Counted from the stretch's first letter, positions 9,056 through 17,618 are shown. The stretch is 64,000 bases of DNA from Falsirhodobacter halotolerans (GCF_022899245.1 NZ_JALJAZ010000001.1:2143001-2207000); one strand, 5' to 3'. Notes: generated from the letters alone by a model not told the origin. Program-made: numbers and translations.

Positions 9056-10741
9056 TCATTCCTCCTCGAAGGGGTCCCATTCATCTTCGACCTCGGGCAG
9101 CGCCTCGGCCGCGGCATCGGCCACGGGGGCGCGGATATCGGCAATCGACGCGCCGGGAAAGGCCGCGATGATCGCCTGCACGATGGGCAGGGCCATGGCT
9201 TCGGCCTTGGCGCTGCCCTCGGCCTCGGCCTGAACCTCGGCGATGGTCGCCGCCCCGCCGGTGCCCACCACCGACACGACCCACCGCTGGCCGGTCCATC
9301 CCTGCAACCGCTGCGACAGCCGCGCCGCCAGGTTTTGCGGGGCGGACGGCCCCGGTTCGAACTCGATCCGGCCGGGTTGATAGCTGACAAGGCGGAGGCC
9401 CGTCTCCACCTCGGCCAGCAGAACCATGTCGCGCTTTTCGCGGATCAGGCCGACGACACTTTCGAATGTGGCGGGCAGCGCCTGCGACACCGTGCCGCCC
9501 CCGACCGCCATCCGGCTGTCCGCGCGGGCCATCTGGCCGCCACCGCCCCCCGAAGGGGCCGCAGGTGCCGGCGCATGGGTCGGTTGCGGCAAGGACTGGA
9601 TGCGGCGGATCAGCTGCTCCGGGTCGGGCAGGTCGGCCACATGGGTCAGCCGGATGATCGCCATTTCCGCCGCCATCATGGTGTTGGGGGCCAGAGACAC
9701 CTCCTCAAGCGCCTTCAGAAGCATCTGCCACGCGCGCGACAGGACGCGCATCGGCAAGCGGCCCGACATCTCCAGCCCGCGGGTCCGTTCGTCGGGCGGG
9801 GTGGTGGGATCGTCCGCCGCCTCGGGCGTGATCTTGATGACCGACATCCAATGCGTGATCTCGGCCAGATCGCGCAGGATCGCCACGGGATCGGCCCCGT
9901 CGGCATATTGCGCCGCCAGTTCCGACAACGCCGCCGCCGAATCGCCCGCCATCACCCGGTCGAACAGGTCCAGCACACGGCCCCGGTCGGCCAGGCCCAG
10001 CATCGCGCGGACCTGATCGGCCCCGGTTTCCCCCGCGCCGTGGCTGATCGCCTGATCCAGCAGACTGGTCGCGTCGCGGGCCGACCCTTCGGCGGCGCGG
10101 GTGATCAGGGCCAGCGCCTCATCCGTGATCTGCGCGCCTTCCGCCCCGGCGATGCGTTGCAGAAGGGCGATCATCACCTCCGGCTCGATCCGGCGCAGGT
10201 CGAACCGCTGGCAGCGCGACAGGACGGTGACGGGCACCTTGCGGATCTCGGTCGTGGCGAAGATGAACTTCACATGGGCGGGCGGCTCCTCCAGCGTCTT
10301 CAGCAGCGCGTTGAACGCGCTGGTGGACAGCATGTGAACCTCGTCGATGATATAGATCTTGTAGCGGGCGCTGGCCGCGCGATAGTGGACCGATTCCGTG
10401 ATCTCGCGGATGTCGTTCACGCCGGTGCGCGACGCGGCATCCATCTCCATCACATCGACATGGCGGCCTTCGGCAATGGCGCGGCAGGCGTCGCAGACGC
10501 CGCAGGGATCGGTGGTCGGCCCCCCCGTCCCGTCCGGCCCCGTGCAGTTCAGCCCCTTGGCGATGATGCGCGCGGTCGTGGTTTTGCCGGTGCCGCGAAT
10601 CCCCGTCATGATGAAGGCGTGCGCGATCCGGTCGGCGGCGAAGGCGTTCTTCAGCGTGCGGACCATCGCCTCCTGCCCGACCAGATCGGCAAAGGTTTCG
10701 GGACGGTATTTGCGCGCAAGAACCTGATAGGTTTCGGTCAT
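9056..10741 (-). CDS. dnaX: DNA polymerase III subunits gamma and tau
   Basis: ATPase of the clamp loader that opens the sliding clamp and, in its tau form, organises the replisome. The 561-residue protein begins MTETYQVLARKYRPETFADLVGQ, has Walker A GIRGTGKTT (about 46-54), the zinc-binding CGVCDAC, Walker B IYIIDEVHM and the SRC sensor VTVLSRCQRFDLRRI. A Pro/Ala/Gly-rich linker near residues 390-420 precedes a tau-like C-terminal domain ending in an acidic DEWDPFEEE tail. The ATG at 10741 is chosen by family consensus; the ribosome binding site is weak. It follows the SRP RNA gene directly, as in many alphaproteobacteria. I did not see a convincing A-rich slippery site for frameshifting to gamma. 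Confidence 0.96.
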   Translation of the reverse strand: MTETYQVLARKYRPETFADLVGQEAMVRTLKNAFAADRIAHAFIMTGIRGTGKTTTARIIAKGLNCTGPDGTGGPTTDPCGVCDACRAIAEGRHVDVMEMDAASRTGVNDIREITESVHYRAASARYKIYIIDEVHMLSTSAFNALLKTLEEPPAHVKFIFATTEIRKVPVTVLSRCQRFDLRRIEPEVMIALLQRIAGAEGAQITDEALALITRAAEGSARDATSLLDQAISHGAGETGADQVRAMLGLADRGRVLDLFDRVMAGDSAAALSELAAQYADGADPVAILRDLAEITHWMSVIKITPEAADDPTTPPDERTRGLEMSGRLPMRVLSRAWQMLLKALEEVSLAPNTMMAAEMAIIRLTHVADLPDPEQLIRRIQSLPQPTHAPAPAAPSGGGGGQMARADSRMAVGGGTVSQALPATFESVVGLIREKRDMVLLAEVETGLRLVSYQPGRIEFEPGPSAPQNLAARLSQRLQGWTGQRWVVSVVGTGGAATIAEVQAEAEGSAKAEAMALPIVQAIIAAFPGASIADIRAPVADAAAEALPEVEDEWDPFEEE

Positions 10742-10817
10742 GGAAGATCCCGGATTCGGCTGGCCCCAACCTAGGGAAGCCCGCAGGGCACGTCCAGAGA
10801 GGGGAGGGGGAATAAGG

Positions 10818-10913
10818 TGAGAGGCCGGACTGCGACCCAGACGGAAATCGTTGTGGCTGCTTCCTTCCGGACCTGACCAATTTGGCGACGTGCCTGCCCG
10901 CGCCAACCTCTCG
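10818..10913 (-). ncRNA. ffs: Signal recognition particle RNA, small (4.5S) bacterial type
   Basis: RNA scaffold of the bacterial SRP. On the minus strand the conserved domain IV core GGTCAGGTCCGGAAGGAAGC is followed by AGCC (10878-10855), matching the Ffh-binding asymmetric and symmetric loops. The ends pair: GAGAGG at 10912-10907 with CCTCTC at 10824-10819, giving a rod of about 96 bases. The predicted 5' end sits about seven bases after a good promoter. It lies upstream of dnaX, a common arrangement, and its protein partner ffh is in the same window. End coordinates are accurate to a few bases. Confidence 0.93.
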
Positions 10914-10919
10914 CCGCCC

Positions 10920-10948
10920 CATATAGCGGGGGCGGGCCCGACGCGCAA
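10920..10948 (-). promoter_or_regulatory. Promoter of the SRP RNA gene
   Basis: On the minus strand TTGCGC (10948-10943), 17 bases, then TATATG (10925-10920). The -10 ends about seven bases before the predicted first base of the SRP RNA, which supports both calls. dnaX may be read from the same start. Confidence 0.7.
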
Positions 10949-10975
10949 GGTCGCCGCGTCAGATCGACGATGGGG

Positions 10976-12772
10976 TCACAGCGACAGGCGCATCGCAAGG
11001 AACCCGTCCGCGTCCAGGCCAAGGGATGTCAGCGCCAGACCCGGCACCTCGTGCCGGTGCGCATCCGCCTTGGGCGAGGTGGGAAAGACCACCGACGCGC
11101 CCGGCATCGGCAAGAACCGCCAATCGGCCTCGGCGGGGGGCACGCCGTGGCGCGCGATATGGTCCGCCACGACATCGCGCATCATCGCCCCGTCGGTCCA
11201 GAAGGGCGGGCGGGGCGCGAATCCACCCGCCCCACCCGCGCGATAGCTGTTGGTGGCCAGCACGAACGGGGCGTCGGGGGCGACGGGGCGGCCATCATGT
11301 CGCAGATCCACGATCCGGTCGCCGCCGCCGGGGGCGCGCGACAGGTCCACCCCGAAGGTCACGCCGTGCACGATGTCGAAATTGTAAAGCGGGCAGTCGG
11401 GGTTCAGCAGCGGCTGGTCCGCCCCCCCGGCCCGCACCTGGGCAAAGACCGACACCGCCCGTTCCAGCCAGCCCTTCAGCTCCGACCCCGTCACCCGCAG
11501 GGCCGCGATCGCGTTGGGAAAGCTGTAAAGGTCGGCGATATGGCGCATCAGCACCGGCCCCGCCGGAATGTCGGTGAAAAAGCCCGGCCCGCCCCGACCG
11601 CCCGCGCGGAAGATCTGGCCCACGCCCAGAACCGGCACCTCGCCCCCGATCCGCCGGGCGACATGCGCGGCCGAGGCGCGGGCGATCAGCGCGTTGATGG
11701 GCGATGGGGCGATGACCGAAAAGAAGCTGTTCAGCGGATGGGCGCTGTGGCCGATCACGCGGTCCATCGCCGCGCGGGTGGCGCGGTGATCCGCGTCGAT
11801 CACGGCCGTCAGGGCGGGGCAAGGCACGTGTCCGCGCACCTCGACCGCCGTGGATTGGTGGGCCACCACGCGCAGGTCCGCCGACAGGCGCAGGTCGATC
11901 ACCCCCAGATGCGACCCGCAGGACCCCGGCATCACCGAAGGGACGCCCTGCAACGTCCCTTGGGCGACATCGACCCCCGCCATGCCCGCAAAGGCCGGCG
12001 ATGGAAAGACCAGATGGCTGTGCCCCGCCACCACCGCATCCACCCCCTCCACCGCGGCCAGCGCGGTGGCCGCATCTTCGGACATGCCGCAGGCGTCGGG
12101 CGCGCCGATGCCCGCATGGGCCAGCACCACCACCAGATCGCACGCCGCGCGCAGGGCGGGCATGTGCCGGCGCAGGGTCGCGACCAGATCGTCCGCCCGC
12201 ATCCGCCCGTCCAGAAGCGCGCGATCCCAGATCATGACCTGCGTGGGCAGAAGGCCGATCACCCCGATCCGAAGCTGACGCGCCCGACCGGCCCCATCGG
12301 TCACCTGCCGCGCCAGAACGGTCCAGTGGGGCACGATCGCCTCCCCCTCGGGGGTGGCGATGTTGGCCGACACCACCGGAAAGTCGGCCCCGGCGATGGC
12401 CGCCCGCATCGCGTCCAGACCGAAGTTGAACTCGTGATTGCCCAGCGTGACCGCATCATAGCGCAGATGGTTCATCGCCCGCACCGCCGGATGCCCGCCC
12501 CGCCCCGGCACCGGATCGGTCAGCGGGGTGCCCTGCAGAAAATCGCCGTTGTCGAACAGAACCACGTTGGGATGCGCGGACCGCGCCTGCCCGATCAGCG
12601 TGGCGATGCGGGCAAGCCCCCCCGCCCCGGTTGGCTGGGCGGCGTGATAATCCCAAGGCCCGATCCAGCCGTGAATGTCGCTGGTGGCCAGAATGCGAAG
12701 ATCGACATATGCGGGGTCGGGCGCGAAGGGCGCTGGCAGCAAGGACGTGTCTGGCCCGCAAACCCCGGTCAT
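10976..12772 (-). CDS. CpdB/UshA-type metallophosphoesterase (5'-nucleotidase or 2',3'-cyclic-nucleotide phosphodiesterase family)
   Basis: Binuclear-metal phosphoesterase of nucleotide salvage. The 598-residue protein has the N-terminal Metallophos domain (ILATSDIHGWIGPWDY, DNGDFLQGTPLTD, TLGNHEFNFG, VVAGHSHLVFP) and the C-terminal 5'-nucleotidase substrate domain (LYSFPNAIAALRVTGSELKGWLER, ATNSYRAGGAGGF). The tyrosine plus FPN pattern resembles CpdB more than UshA. The start is uncertain: I use ATG 12772 with AGGA some ten bases upstream; a GTG at 12856 would add 28 residues. Neither gives a clear signal peptide, odd for a family that is normally periplasmic. It is divergent from nudC. Confidence 0.85.
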   Translation of the reverse strand: MTGVCGPDTSLLPAPFAPDPAYVDLRILATSDIHGWIGPWDYHAAQPTGAGGLARIATLIGQARSAHPNVVLFDNGDFLQGTPLTDPVPGRGGHPAVRAMNHLRYDAVTLGNHEFNFGLDAMRAAIAGADFPVVSANIATPEGEAIVPHWTVLARQVTDGAGRARQLRIGVIGLLPTQVMIWDRALLDGRMRADDLVATLRRHMPALRAACDLVVVLAHAGIGAPDACGMSEDAATALAAVEGVDAVVAGHSHLVFPSPAFAGMAGVDVAQGTLQGVPSVMPGSCGSHLGVIDLRLSADLRVVAHQSTAVEVRGHVPCPALTAVIDADHRATRAAMDRVIGHSAHPLNSFFSVIAPSPINALIARASAAHVARRIGGEVPVLGVGQIFRAGGRGGPGFFTDIPAGPVLMRHIADLYSFPNAIAALRVTGSELKGWLERAVSVFAQVRAGGADQPLLNPDCPLYNFDIVHGVTFGVDLSRAPGGGDRIVDLRHDGRPVAPDAPFVLATNSYRAGGAGGFAPRPPFWTDGAMMRDVVADHIARHGVPPAEADWRFLPMPGASVVFPTSPKADAHRHEVPGLALTSLGLDADGFLAMRLSL

Positions 12773-12954
12773 CCGGGGGTATGTCCTGTCGTTGATCGCG
12801 CAGTCATGACGACAGGCATGACAAATATGGGGTTGGAGATAAAGGGATATCTTCACCGGCCGCCAAGTTCCCCTCCGCCCCCTTGCCGCCGCCTTGCGCG
12901 GATGGAATGACTGGGACGTCAGGGCGCGGCCCTTTTTCCGAACGAGGCGGACAG

Positions 12955-13809
12955 ATGCAGGACGACATGGCCTTTGCAGCAGGCGGGCTGGCGCGCATGG
13001 CGCACAGGCGGGCCACGGCCCCGGCGGACTGGGCGGTGGCGCTGCACGGGGGGCAGATCGCGGTGGTGGGCAACCGCCTCCTGGTCCTGCCCGTGGCCGA
13101 TATGCCGGAAACCGCCGCCCGCCTTTATCTGGGCGAGATCGACGGGCGAAGCCTGCACGCGGTGGATCTGCCCGCGCCCCCCGCCCTGCCCGCCGGGGCC
13201 GCGTTCACCGAACTGCGCGCCGCCATGCGGCATCTGCCCCCTGCCGAGGCCGAGGCGGCGGCCACGGCCAAGGCGCTGGCCCATTGGCACCGGATGCACG
13301 GCTTCTGTTCGGCCTGCGGGGTGCCTTCGGTCATGGCGGCGGGCGGATGGCACCGCGATTGCCCCGCCTGCGGAACGCGCCATTTTCCCCGCACCGATCC
13401 CGTGGTCATCATGCTGGTCCGGCGGGGGGACCGCGCGCTTTTGGGCCGGTCGCCCGGTTGGCGGCCCGGCATGTATTCCTGCCTTGCGGGCTTCGTCGAA
13501 CCTGGCGAGACGCTGGAGGCCGCCGTCCGGCGCGAGGTGGCCGAGGAAACCGGCGTTGCCGTCGGGGCCGTGCGCTTCGTGCACAGCCAGCCCTGGCCGT
13601 TCCCATCCTCGCTGATGCTGGGCTGCGTGGCGGACGCGCTCAGCGATGCGATCACCGTCGACCCGGAGGAGCTGGAGGACGCGTTCTGGGCCGACCGGAC
13701 CGCCGCCGCCCGCATGATGGCGGGGGCGGACGACACGGTCACCATGCCGGGCGAAGGCACCATCGCGCGCGACCTGATCCTGCGCTGGCTTGCGGATCGG
13801 CTGGATTGA
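12955..13809 (+). CDS. nudC: NAD(+) diphosphatase / RNA-decapping Nudix hydrolase NudC
   Basis: Hydrolyses NADH/NAD to NMN and AMP and can remove NAD caps from RNA. The 284-residue protein has an N-terminal divergent domain, a four-cysteine zinc ribbon (CSACGVPS ... CPACGTRHFPR), then the Nudix box, GFVEPGETLEAAV continuing RREVAEETGV, and the NudC-specific SQPWPFPSSLM that follows it. The ATG at 12955 is preceded by GAGGCGG five bases upstream; ATG 12907 is an in-frame alternative without a site. Family length is about 260-310. It is followed by an SRPBCC gene on the same strand after 37 bases. Confidence 0.95.
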   Translation: MQDDMAFAAGGLARMAHRRATAPADWAVALHGGQIAVVGNRLLVLPVADMPETAARLYLGEIDGRSLHAVDLPAPPALPAGAAFTELRAAMRHLPPAEAEAAATAKALAHWHRMHGFCSACGVPSVMAAGGWHRDCPACGTRHFPRTDPVVIMLVRRGDRALLGRSPGWRPGMYSCLAGFVEPGETLEAAVRREVAEETGVAVGAVRFVHSQPWPFPSSLMLGCVADALSDAITVDPEELEDAFWADRTAAARMMAGADDTVTMPGEGTIARDLILRWLADRLD

Positions 13810-13846
13810 CCGCACAGTCGTCCCCAACACAGATCAAGGGACATGC

Positions 13847-14323
13847 ATGAAATTCACCAGCCATGCCGACATCGCGGCCCCGCCCGGCTTCGTCTTCGCC
13901 GACATGACGGATTTCGAGGGCTGGGAAACCGCCGTTCGCAAACGCAACACCACCCTGTCGCGCAGCGCCGGTCCCATCCGGCCCGGCACGACCTGGGATG
14001 CGCGGTTCCGTCTGCGCGGCAAGGACCGGGCGATGACGATCACGCTGGTGTCGGTGGAGCCGGATCGGCGCATTCACCTCACGCTCGTCGATCCCTCGTT
14101 GCACGTCGATATCGTGCTGGATCTGATCGAGGTGGCCGCCAACGCCTCCCGTCTGGCCGCCACGGTGGACCTGCGCCCCCAGAATCTGACGGCGCGGCTT
14201 CTGGTGCAATCGTTGCGGCTGGCGCGGGGCAATATCCAGGGGCAACTGGACCAGCGCATCCGCACCTATGCCAACCGCGTCGCGCAGGATTTCCGCGCCC
14301 GGACACCCCGCGCGACCGGCTGA
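13847..14323 (+). CDS. SRPBCC (START-like/polyketide cyclase fold) family protein
   Basis: A 158-residue protein starting MKFTSHADIAAPPGFVFADM, the typical first strand and helix of the SRPBCC fold (small hydrophobic ligand-binding cavity), followed by W-x-T-x-R and a long C-terminal helix (ARLLVQSLRLARGNIQGQLDQRI). The ATG at 13847 has AAGGGA five bases upstream. It sits 37 bases after nudC and is probably co-transcribed, with tRNA-Met downstream. Ligand and function are unknown. Confidence 0.8.
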   Translation: MKFTSHADIAAPPGFVFADMTDFEGWETAVRKRNTTLSRSAGPIRPGTTWDARFRLRGKDRAMTITLVSVEPDRRIHLTLVDPSLHVDIVLDLIEVAANASRLAATVDLRPQNLTARLLVQSLRLARGNIQGQLDQRIRTYANRVAQDFRARTPRATG

Positions 14324-14344
14324 CGAAAAACGCGAAAAAGGCGC

Positions 14345-14373
14345 TTGACCTCCGCCGCCCCTCCGCTTAGTTG
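14345..14373 (+). promoter_or_regulatory. Promoter of tRNA-Met
   Basis: TTGACC (14345-14350), a 17-base spacer, and TAGTTG (14368-14373) end 11 bases before the first base of the mature tRNA. Confidence 0.65.
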
Positions 14374-14384
14374 TCCGCCCCGAT

Positions 14385-14461
14385 GGCGGAGTAGCTCAGC
14401 TGGTTAGAGCGGAGGAATCATAATCCTTAGGTCGGGGGTTCAAATCCCTCCTCCGCTACCA
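14385..14461 (+). tRNA. tRNA-Met (CAT), elongator type
   Basis: A 77-base cloverleaf with encoded CCA. The acceptor strands GGCGGAG and CTCCGCT pair with one G-T end pair, the D arm is AGCTCAGCTGGTTAGAGC, the anticodon loop carries CAT between AGGA and TCCT, and the T arm is CGGGGGTTCAAATCCCTC. A first-pair G-T and the GGCGGAG acceptor fit elongator tRNA-Met rather than the initiator; tRNA-Ile2 with a lysidine-modified CAT is the only other reading. Confidence 0.95.
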
Positions 14462-14513
14462 TCAGACCCCCCAACTCGGGGGCTGCGTGGTAGGACAGCC
14501 ATCCATTTCCCAA

Positions 14514-14554
14514 AACGCCGATGTCGGACCCTGCCGGGACCGCGCGGCGTTTTT
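14514..14554 (+). terminator. Putative intrinsic terminator after tRNA-Met
   Basis: AACGCCG (14514-14520) pairs with CGGCGTT (14545-14551), enclosing a GC-rich inner region, and is followed by a run of T. It lies about 55 bases after the tRNA. Confidence 0.5.
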
Positions 14555-14582
14555 GGTTTTCCGGCCTATCACATACATGACC

Positions 14583-14653
14583 GAATGACGGCAATTGCGC
14601 CCATAAACGCGCCTTAAAATCAGGCAGAGGCCGGTTTAAAATGGCCGTCATTC
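14583..14653. repeat. Inverted repeat upstream of the Hint-domain gene
   Basis: GAATGACGGC at 14583-14592 is repeated as its exact complement GCCGTCATTC at 14644-14653, 51 bases apart, in the otherwise non-coding stretch 14555-14756. The AT-richer centre (TAAAATCAGG, GGTTTAAAAT) is unlike the surrounding sequence. I see no gene here; the rest of the stretch holds only the small hairpin listed next. Confidence 0.5.
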
Positions 14654-14714
14654 ATCTGTCATTAAACTTTGGGTTGCGTCGAATCAGCGGAACGCATCTT
14701 TTTGCTGCAAGGCC

Positions 14715-14732
14715 GGGTGCCGCTTGGCACCC
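14715..14732 (+). other. Perfect hairpin just before the Hint-domain gene
   Basis: GGGTGCC-GCTT-GGCACCC, a seven-base perfect stem with a four-base loop, ends 24 bases before the ATG at 14757 and leaves the AGAGG ribosome binding site just outside. It could affect mRNA stability or translation of the gene. Confidence 0.45.
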
Positions 14733-14756
14733 ATCCGCAGCAGAGAGGCCCGAACG

Positions 14757-15908
14757 ATGCCCGTCGTCACGACACTTCCTGCCGCCATGTTCCGCATGGG
14801 TCCGAACGGGCGGTTGGCCACCGCCGCGACCGCCCGCCTGGGGCAGGCCTTCGGGGCCGAGATCGAGGTCGCCTCCTATAACGCGGATCCCGGCCATGAC
14901 CGCGGCATGACGCCGGGGGATGCGATCGGATTTGCGGACGGCAATGGCGACCCGGTGGGCCCGGCCGGAACCTTTCGCGGAACGGCGACCTTTGCGCCCG
15001 CCGATATTCCCACCTTGCGCATCCCGCTGCCCCAGGCCCCGCCGGTGTTCGAACTGCGCCTGACCATTCCGCCCGTGCAGGGTCAGGTGGTCGAGGGATT
15101 CGACGGCCAGATGTATCTGGCCGGGCGGCAGCGGATTTCCGGCGGGCGGATGGGCATCACCGCCCATCTGCGCGCGGAAGGCAGGACGTTGGCGGATGTC
15201 GGCACGACCCTGCGCGATCTTGCCACCGACATCGGGGCCGTCATTCCCCTGAACGACACCCTGAACGACGCCATGCAGCGCTTTGCCCAAACGGTGCGGG
15301 ACACGGCGACGGTGTCGGTCATGCATGACACGGCGGGCACCTTCACCCCGCCCAAGGGCTCGCTTTTGTGCTTTGTGGCCGGGACACCGGTCCAGACCGC
15401 GACGGGCCCGGCCGCCGCCGAAACCCTGACGGCGGGCGACCGCATCGCCACGATGGATCACGGTCTTCAGCCGATCCGCTGGGCGGGGACAATCCAGGTG
15501 ACGGCGCCGATGTTGCAGGCCATGCCGAACCTGCGCCCGGTCCGCATCCGTGCGGGGGCGCTGGGGCGCGGGATGCCCACGGCGGACCTCCTTGTCTCGC
15601 CCCAGTACCGGGTCACGGTCGCCCCGGACATCGCCCGGCGCATGTTCGCGGCCAGCGACGTCCGCATCGCGGCGAAACACCTGATCGGGCTGGCGGGAAT
15701 TGGTCTGGCGACGGAGGTGACCGAGGTGACCTATTGCCACCTGCTGTGTGACGAATGCGACATCGTCCCCGCACACGCGGCCGAAAGCGGGGCGCATCCC
15801 CCGGGCACGACACGCCATTCGGCCAGCGCGGCGGCGCGGCAGGAAATCCTGAGCCTGTTCCCGCATCTGGCCCCCGATCCCCCCCGCGCCCATCGCCGAT
15901 ACGCCTGA
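14757..15908 (+). CDS. Hint (hedgehog/intein) domain-containing protein
   Basis: A 383-residue protein with an N-terminal region of unknown fold (residues 1-200) and a C-terminal Hint domain starting at the nucleophile cysteine in CFVAGTPVQTATGPAAAE, then LTAGDRIATMDHGLQPIRWAG and LRPVRIRAGALGRGMPTADLLVSPQYRVTV. Such proteins are abundant in Rhodobacteraceae and are thought to be exported and self-processed, but targets are not known. At the usual SPQH/SPDH site the histidine is replaced by tyrosine (SPQYRV), so activity may be changed. The ATG at 14757 has AGAGG eight bases upstream. It stands alone between tRNA-Met and a convergent glycosyltransferase. Confidence 0.85.
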   Translation: MPVVTTLPAAMFRMGPNGRLATAATARLGQAFGAEIEVASYNADPGHDRGMTPGDAIGFADGNGDPVGPAGTFRGTATFAPADIPTLRIPLPQAPPVFELRLTIPPVQGQVVEGFDGQMYLAGRQRISGGRMGITAHLRAEGRTLADVGTTLRDLATDIGAVIPLNDTLNDAMQRFAQTVRDTATVSVMHDTAGTFTPPKGSLLCFVAGTPVQTATGPAAAETLTAGDRIATMDHGLQPIRWAGTIQVTAPMLQAMPNLRPVRIRAGALGRGMPTADLLVSPQYRVTVAPDIARRMFAASDVRIAAKHLIGLAGIGLATEVTEVTYCHLLCDECDIVPAHAAESGAHPPGTTRHSASAAARQEILSLFPHLAPDPPRAHRRYA

Positions 15909-15920
15909 GGGTCGGGGCCG

Positions 15921-17618
15921 TCAGGCCGTCCCCTCGGGCATCGGGATTTCGAACGTCCAGCCGCGTTCGGCGAACAGGGCGGTCGCCTTGCGCGGGCTCG
16001 CCTTCAGAAACAGCATCGCCGCCTCCTGCTTGGCCGCCCGATCGCCCAGATCATGCGCCACGGTCAGCGTGCGGGTCAGAAGCGGCGCGCGTCCCGGTGC
16101 CAGCACCAGCGCGCGACGCAGATGCCGCAGCACCTCGGTCCGGTCCCCGCGATGGGCCGCCACATTGGCGCGCCAGACATGGGTGTCGGCCTCATGCGCG
16201 ATCATGGGACCGGTCGCCTCCAGCATCTGCGCCAGGCGGTCCATGTCCCCCTCGTCATTCGCGGCGCGCGCCGCCCCAAGCGCCGCGCGCGCCGGATCCG
16301 GGTCCAGCGCCGCGCGGATATACGCGGCAAGCATCTCCGCCTGCGCGGGCGACAGGTTCACCCCCCGATGGCCATCCTCGCTGATGACGGGCACGACATG
16401 GGGATCGGGAAAATCATGATCGGCAAAGACGTGGCGATACCGGACCCCCGCCACCTGCGCCAAGGGGTTGAAATCGCCAAACCGTTTCAGAAGGGTCTGA
16501 AGGTTCGACACCTCTACCACCAGACACCCTTCGGGCGCGAACAGCATGTTGGTCATGCCCGCGCCATGGATGCTGACCAACGCCTCGGCCTCGGCCACCA
16601 TGCGGGCCTGCTGTTCGGTGCCGTGATCCTCGAAGGCCACCACCTCGAACCCTGCGGGGCGCAGCAGGTCGATCAGACCCTCCTCGCCGATCAGGGGGCG
16701 GTTGCGGCCCGAGGTGCGGCGGACATAAAGGCGTCGATGCGGGGCGCGCGGGGCCAGCTGCGCCAGCGCCCTGTGGCGCAGGTCGGCCAAGGGGGCCTCG
16801 TGGCTGTTGACGGCCAGATCGCTCATCGCGGCAAGGGTGGCGCGGCGCGGAATCGGGGCGGGCGCAATGTCGGGAAGCGACGGCATGACCGTGTCGCGGC
16901 ACTGGTAGTAGAAATGGCTGGTGTTGAACCCGATCAGCGCGGTCCCGAAATCCTGTGCCCCCCCGACGAACCGGATGCGATCGGCCAGATGCGGGAACCA
17001 GGCCGCGATCTCCCGGTGCACGAAATCCCCGACATTCCGGGAGGAGCCGCAGATCAGAATACGCCCCGTCACGCCATACCGATCTGCAAGCGTTAAAAAC
17101 GGCAGCGTCTCCTTGGTAAAATGATAGAAATTGTGGAAATTCCGCGTCTCGATCACCAGGTTGAGGGCGCGCGCATCGCCCGGCCAATAGGGCAAGGGGC
17201 GGTGATTGCCGAACGAACGTGCCGCCAGATCCTCCACCAGCGCCGCATCGCGCGCCCGTCCCCCCTCCCCCTTCATATAGGCGTTGCGCAGACGCCAGCC
17301 GCCTTCCGAATTCAACAGATACTTGCCGCCCACGGTCATGCGGCGGCCGTCGGTCTTCAACCCTTCGACCACCGCCAGAACGGTGGGAAACACCACGCCC
17401 GCCGACCATTGCCGCTGGGTGCGATAGGCCGCCATCACCTCGGCCGTGCGGATGCGCTGTTCCGCGTCATGGCCCAAGATCAGGGCCGACACATCGACGG
17501 GCCGCGTCAGATGCGGGCCGAGATCCTCCGGCTCGGTCAGCCACAGGCCGGGATCGAGGCCGGGCACGAAGAAATCCTGCGGCTGGGCATCGTGCAGTCG
17601 GATCACCGGCAACTCCAT
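15921..17618 (-). CDS. Glycosyltransferase family 61 (DUF563) protein
   Basis: Predicted to transfer a sugar onto a cell-surface polysaccharide. The 565-residue protein has the GT61 core around residues 150-400: ARALNLVIETRNFHNFYHFT, RRLYVRRTSGRNRPL and the signature VSIHGAGMTNMLFAPEG, followed by a C-terminal helical region (about residues 440-565) that resembles short tetratricopeptide-like helices. The start is uncertain. I give the ATG at 17618; a TTG at 17666 with GGGGAAGGGG upstream is a good alternative that would add 16 residues. It is divergent from queH with very little space for two promoters. Confidence 0.85.
   Translation of the reverse strand: MELPVIRLHDAQPQDFFVPGLDPGLWLTEPEDLGPHLTRPVDVSALILGHDAEQRIRTAEVMAAYRTQRQWSAGVVFPTVLAVVEGLKTDGRRMTVGGKYLLNSEGGWRLRNAYMKGEGGRARDAALVEDLAARSFGNHRPLPYWPGDARALNLVIETRNFHNFYHFTKETLPFLTLADRYGVTGRILICGSSRNVGDFVHREIAAWFPHLADRIRFVGGAQDFGTALIGFNTSHFYYQCRDTVMPSLPDIAPAPIPRRATLAAMSDLAVNSHEAPLADLRHRALAQLAPRAPHRRLYVRRTSGRNRPLIGEEGLIDLLRPAGFEVVAFEDHGTEQQARMVAEAEALVSIHGAGMTNMLFAPEGCLVVEVSNLQTLLKRFGDFNPLAQVAGVRYRHVFADHDFPDPHVVPVISEDGHRGVNLSPAQAEMLAAYIRAALDPDPARAALGAARAANDEGDMDRLAQMLEATGPMIAHEADTHVWRANVAAHRGDRTEVLRHLRRALVLAPGRAPLLTRTLTVAHDLGDRAAKQEAAMLFLKASPRKATALFAERGWTFEIPMPEGTA

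Noticed and set aside
9056-10741. Programmed frameshift site in dnaX
   Set aside because: No A-rich slippery sequence with a following stem was convincing in this GC-rich gene.
14427-14651. Minus-strand frame ending in a VAEEGFEPPT peptide
   Set aside because: It is the antisense translation of tRNA-Met; this peptide is a well-known false protein from tRNA genes.
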